Of a DNA stretch of 64,000 nucleotides, positions 60,841 through 64,000 are shown one piece after another; the first letter of the stretch is position 1; the number at the start of each line of letters is the position of its first letter. The stretch comes from Chloroflexi bacterium HGW-Chloroflexi-2. Its GTDB lineage: Bacteria; Chloroflexota; Anaerolineae; Anaerolineales; Anaerolineaceae. The stretch is taken from positions 55,012-119,011 of the forward strand of contig PHBY01000012.1 of assembly GCA_002840735.1 (NCBI GenBank). Direction: 5' to 3'. A model generated the notes under the pieces. That model was not told the DNA's origin. It saw nothing but the letters and a program-made list of their open reading frames with translations, and searched no databases. The position numbers were made by a program, and so were the translations under genes.

Positions 60841-63800
60841 ATGCCCGCTCCTGAGATCATCCATCAGCTGGTTCAACAGTTTAGCGATAATCGCGACGCC
60901 TACATTTCCGGGCGTTATAACGAAACACAATTGCGTCTGGAATTTCTCAATCCATTCTTCGAAGCGCTGGGCTGGGATATGTACAATCGCAACAATTATG
61001 CCCCCCAGAACCGTGAGGTAATCCATGAAGATTCGATCGACATCGAGGGGGGGACTCGCGCACCGGATTACTGCTTCCGGCTCGGGCAGACACGCAAATT
61101 TTTTGTGGAAGCCAAAAAGCCTGCCGTCAATATCAAATACGATATCCATCCCGCCTATCAATTAAGGCGATATGCCTGGAACGCGCACCTGCCGCTTTCG
61201 ATCCTGACGGATTTTGAGGAATTGGCTGTCTATGACTGCCGTAACAAACCCACACCATCCGACAGTGCTGCCACCGCACGGGTGATGTTGATCCCCTATA
61301 CCCAATATGTGGAACGCTGGGACGAACTCACGGCTATTTTTTCCCGTGATGCGATCTGGCGTGGATCATTCGATAAGTATGCTGCTGATACCACCAGTAA
61401 AAAAGGTACCACCGAGGTGGACGATGCCTTCCTGGCGGATATCGAGGAATGGCGCACGCTGCTGGCGCGCAACATCGCGCTGCGCAACCAGCATGTGGTC
61501 AACGAACGCCAGCTCAATTACGCTGTGCAAATGACCATCGACCGCATCATCTTCCTGCGCATCTGCGAGGATCGCAGTATCGAGCCCACCAACCAGCTGC
61601 TGGATCTGAGCAAAAGCAAGGACATCTACCCGCAGATGGTGCAGCTCTTCCAGCGCGCCGACCTGAAATACAACTCGGGATTGTTCCACTTCAAAGCCGA
61701 GAAAGGCGAGAGCAACCATGCCGATAAACTCACCCCGCATCTGGTGATTGATGATAAGGTGCTCAAGGAGATCATCAAAGACCTGTATTACCCCTGCCCG
61801 TACATCTTCAAGGAGATCCCGGTCGAGATCCTCGGGCAGGTATATGAGCAGTTCCTGGGCAAGGTTATCCGCCTGACCCCCGGGCATAAGGCCGTGATTG
61901 AAGAGAAGCCCGAGGTGCGCAAAGCCGGCGGGGTGTATTACACCCCCAGCTACATCGTCGATTATATCGTCGCCAACACGGTCGGAAAACTGGTGGAGGG
62001 TAAAACCCCTGAGCAGGTCAGCCAGCTCAGGATCGTCGACCCGGCTTGCGGTTCCGGCTCCTTCCTGCTGGGCGCCTTCCAGTACCTGCTGGATTGGCAC
62101 GAAAGCTGGTATTTGCAGAACGAACCACAGAAATGGGCAAAGGGCAAACTACCGGCTTTAATCCCCACCGAAGGTGGCGACTGGAAGCTGACCACCGCTG
62201 AAAAGAAGCGCATCCTGGTCAACAATATTTATGGTGTGGATATCGACGCACAGGCTGTCGAGGTCACCAAGCTGAGTCTACTGCTCAAGGTGCTGGAGGA
62301 GGAGAGCGGCCAGCTCAGCCTGGGATTGGAGCGCGTGCTGCCCGACCTGGGTGACAATATCAAATGTGGCAATTCCCTGATCGGTTGGGATTACTTTGAG
62401 GGGCAATTGATCCCGGATGAAAAGGAACTGGAACGCGTCAACCCATTCGACTGGCAGCGCAACTTCCCGCAGGTGTTTGCCAGAGGTGGGTTTGATGCGG
62501 TGATTGGAAATCCGCCGTATTTACGGATTCAAGCACTACGGGAATGGGCTAATTCTGATGTTGAATTCTACAAAAGAAAGTATATCTCTGCTAGTAAAGG
62601 CAACTATGATATATATGTCATTTTCATTGAGAAAGGACTAACCTTAATTAACGAAAATGGAAAATTAGGCTTTATTCTTCCCCATAAATTTTTCCAAGCC
62701 CAATTTGCTCAACCAATAAGACATCTTATTGAAAAAGGCAAGAACTTAGAGCAAATCATCCATTTTGGTTCTGAACAAGTATTCGCAAATGCAACTACAT
62801 ATACATGTTTGCTTTTCTTGTCAAAACAACCCAAGGAATATTTTGATTTTGTTTCTGTAAGTAATATTGAATCCCCTAAGGTAATGCTTTCATCAATTTT
62901 TCAAAATCTTTCACACGAAAACTATAAAAGAGCATTATTAATTGCCCCTAATGGTGAGAAAGATGAATGGCATTTTTTTGCTAACGAAAACAAAGTTGTT
63001 CTTGATAAACTCTATCTTCAAAATAAAACCCTTGCTGATGTAACGAATAAGATTTTTCAAGGAATTGCAACTAGTGCTGATAATATATATGTTTTGAAAG
63101 TTAAAAATTTCTCAGAAAATACTTACAATTGCTATTCAAAGTCATTAGATGCTGATATTGAAATTGAAAAAGAAATGGTTAGACCTTTCTTAATGGGAAA
63201 AGATGTCCATCGTTATGACCCATTAAATCCTGAAAATGTCGTTATATTTCCATATGATATCAGCAAAATAAAACCTACTTTGATGACACAAGATTACATT
63301 CGGAAGAAATTTCCATTATGCTGGAAATATTTATTAGCTAACAAAAAGGATTTATCTGAACGAGAGAGAGGTAGGATGTATGGAGATAATTTTTATGCTT
63401 ACATTTATCCGAAGAATCTCTTGGATTTTGATGCAGTAAAAATTGTTTCTCGAGAAATTTCTTTAGGATGTCAAATGACAATTGACGAAAAAGGAATTAT
63501 CTACCACACGACCAAAATATATAGCTTTGTTTTCAAAGAATCTCAGGAAGAAAATATAAAATTTTGGCTTGGTTTACTGAATTCAAATCTCTTGTGGTTC
63601 TTCATAAAATCAACTGGATACACTTTAAGAGGAGGTTACTATACTTTTAAAACCAATTATTTAAATCCATTTCCAGTTGTAACATTAGATTTCACAAATT
63701 CAAGAGATGTCGAACAGCACGACCACATGGTAAACCTGGTTGAACGGATGCTCGAACTACACAAACGCGATCCTCAGACTCCCCAGGAAGCCGACCGTCT

Positions 63801-63903
63801 CCAGCGCGAAATCGCCGCCACCGATGGTGCGATTGATAAACTGGTGTATGAGTTGTATGGGCTGACGGAGGAAGAAGTGAGGATTGTGGAAGGGGGGAGG
63901 TAG
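60841..63903 (+). CDS. Type IIG restriction-modification enzyme (fused nuclease-methylase)
   Basis: A 1020-residue protein. The N-terminal part (about 20-190) has an HsdR-type PD-(D/E)xK nuclease region: APDYCFRLGQTRKFFVEAKKP (Asp near 73, E-x-K near 89-91). A helical linker leads to the N6-adenine methylase with IVDPACGSGSFLLGAF (Asp about 400) and NPPY at 557-560. The target-recognition region spans about 570-960; the C-terminus is a coiled segment (VNLVERMLELHKRD). AGGAGG precedes the ATG. No separate specificity or restriction subunit is nearby. The target-recognition part is much AT-richer than the rest. Confidence 0.92.
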   Translation: MPAPEIIHQLVQQFSDNRDAYISGRYNETQLRLEFLNPFFEALGWDMYNRNNYAPQNREVIHEDSIDIEGGTRAPDYCFRLGQTRKFFVEAKKPAVNIKYDIHPAYQLRRYAWNAHLPLSILTDFEELAVYDCRNKPTPSDSAATARVMLIPYTQYVERWDELTAIFSRDAIWRGSFDKYAADTTSKKGTTEVDDAFLADIEEWRTLLARNIALRNQHVVNERQLNYAVQMTIDRIIFLRICEDRSIEPTNQLLDLSKSKDIYPQMVQLFQRADLKYNSGLFHFKAEKGESNHADKLTPHLVIDDKVLKEIIKDLYYPCPYIFKEIPVEILGQVYEQFLGKVIRLTPGHKAVIEEKPEVRKAGGVYYTPSYIVDYIVANTVGKLVEGKTPEQVSQLRIVDPACGSGSFLLGAFQYLLDWHESWYLQNEPQKWAKGKLPALIPTEGGDWKLTTAEKKRILVNNIYGVDIDAQAVEVTKLSLLLKVLEEESGQLSLGLERVLPDLGDNIKCGNSLIGWDYFEGQLIPDEKELERVNPFDWQRNFPQVFARGGFDAVIGNPPYLRIQALREWANSDVEFYKRKYISASKGNYDIYVIFIEKGLTLINENGKLGFILPHKFFQAQFAQPIRHLIEKGKNLEQIIHFGSEQVFANATTYTCLLFLSKQPKEYFDFVSVSNIESPKVMLSSIFQNLSHENYKRALLIAPNGEKDEWHFFANENKVVLDKLYLQNKTLADVTNKIFQGIATSADNIYVLKVKNFSENTYNCYSKSLDADIEIEKEMVRPFLMGKDVHRYDPLNPENVVIFPYDISKIKPTLMTQDYIRKKFPLCWKYLLANKKDLSERERGRMYGDNFYAYIYPKNLLDFDAVKIVSREISLGCQMTIDEKGIIYHTTKIYSFVFKESQEENIKFWLGLLNSNLLWFFIKSTGYTLRGGYYTFKTNYLNPFPVVTLDFTNSRDVEQHDHMVNLVERMLELHKRDPQTPQEADRLQREIAATDGAIDKLVYELYGLTEEEVRIVEGGR

Positions 63904-64000
63904 CTAACAGTTGACAGCAACTGTGTTAAATGTCAAGACCTAACCACAGGACTCCACAATGTTTGAGCTCGCACCATAGCGTTAATAATAGTCAGAAGTT

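Noticed and set aside
63904..64000. Start of a further gene after the restriction enzyme
   Set aside because: No open frame with a ribosome site was seen in the last 97 bases.

Overview
The window looks like a chromosomal segment of a Chloroflexota bacterium, probably Anaerolineae-like. This is inferred from gene content: LysW-carrier lysine and arginine synthesis, a very large cyclic beta-glucan synthase-like protein, SLC13 permeases with RCK_C repeats, and a Tm-1-like gene pair. No rRNA, tRNA or CRISPR array was found.

Layout. 1-2.8 kb (minus strand) is a block of small stress proteins: a partial CBS protein, an Lmo0937-type peptide, GlsB, YggT and Dps, with two very short ORFs. 3.2-5.8 kb is a two-component system. 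6.2-8.3 kb is a secreted subtilase with two PKD repeats. 8.5-24.3 kb holds an MFS exporter, a universal stress protein followed two bases later by a 2939-residue GT84/GH189/GH94-type protein, a decayed aldehyde:ferredoxin oxidoreductase, an SLC13 permease and an orphan XRE regulator. 24.8-30.8 kb holds a metal P-type ATPase, an SDR lacking its catalytic residues, a HIT protein, a HepT/MntA toxin-antitoxin pair and a membrane protein.

30.9-44.1 kb is the core of the window. Two consecutive minus-strand operons make arginine and lysine on the LysW carrier protein. The first reads argG-argH-lysW-argX-lysY-lysZ-lysJ-lysK. The second reads lysX-homocitrate synthase-lysT-lysU-homoisocitrate dehydrogenase. 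Each is preceded by untracked short ORFs that look like attenuation leader peptides. The argG operon has one 30-residue peptide rich in Arg codons followed by a terminator hairpin. The lysX operon has two Lys-rich peptides in series, each followed by its own terminator hairpin, with alternative pairings that could act as antiterminators. The first peptide of each operon starts 8-10 nt after a good -10 box, so its mRNA would be leaderless or nearly so. The leader codons give independent evidence for which LysX paralogue serves arginine and which serves lysine.

44.2-58.4 kb is accessory and partly decaying. It contains a broken prenyltransferase-like gene, a methyltransferase interrupted by an amber codon at a Trp position, a WYL-regulator fragment and a deleted gene beside a winged-helix regulator. 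It also contains intact GNAT, CopG, APH-like, methyltransferase and hydrolase genes, a pentaheme lipoprotein cytochrome and an AT-rich orphan. The GNAT-CopG-APH operon has paired 14-bp palindromes around its promoter. 58.5-60.6 kb is a Tm-1-like ATP-binding/TIM-barrel gene pair. 60.8-63.9 kb is a fused type IIG restriction-modification enzyme whose target-recognition part is much AT-richer than the rest.
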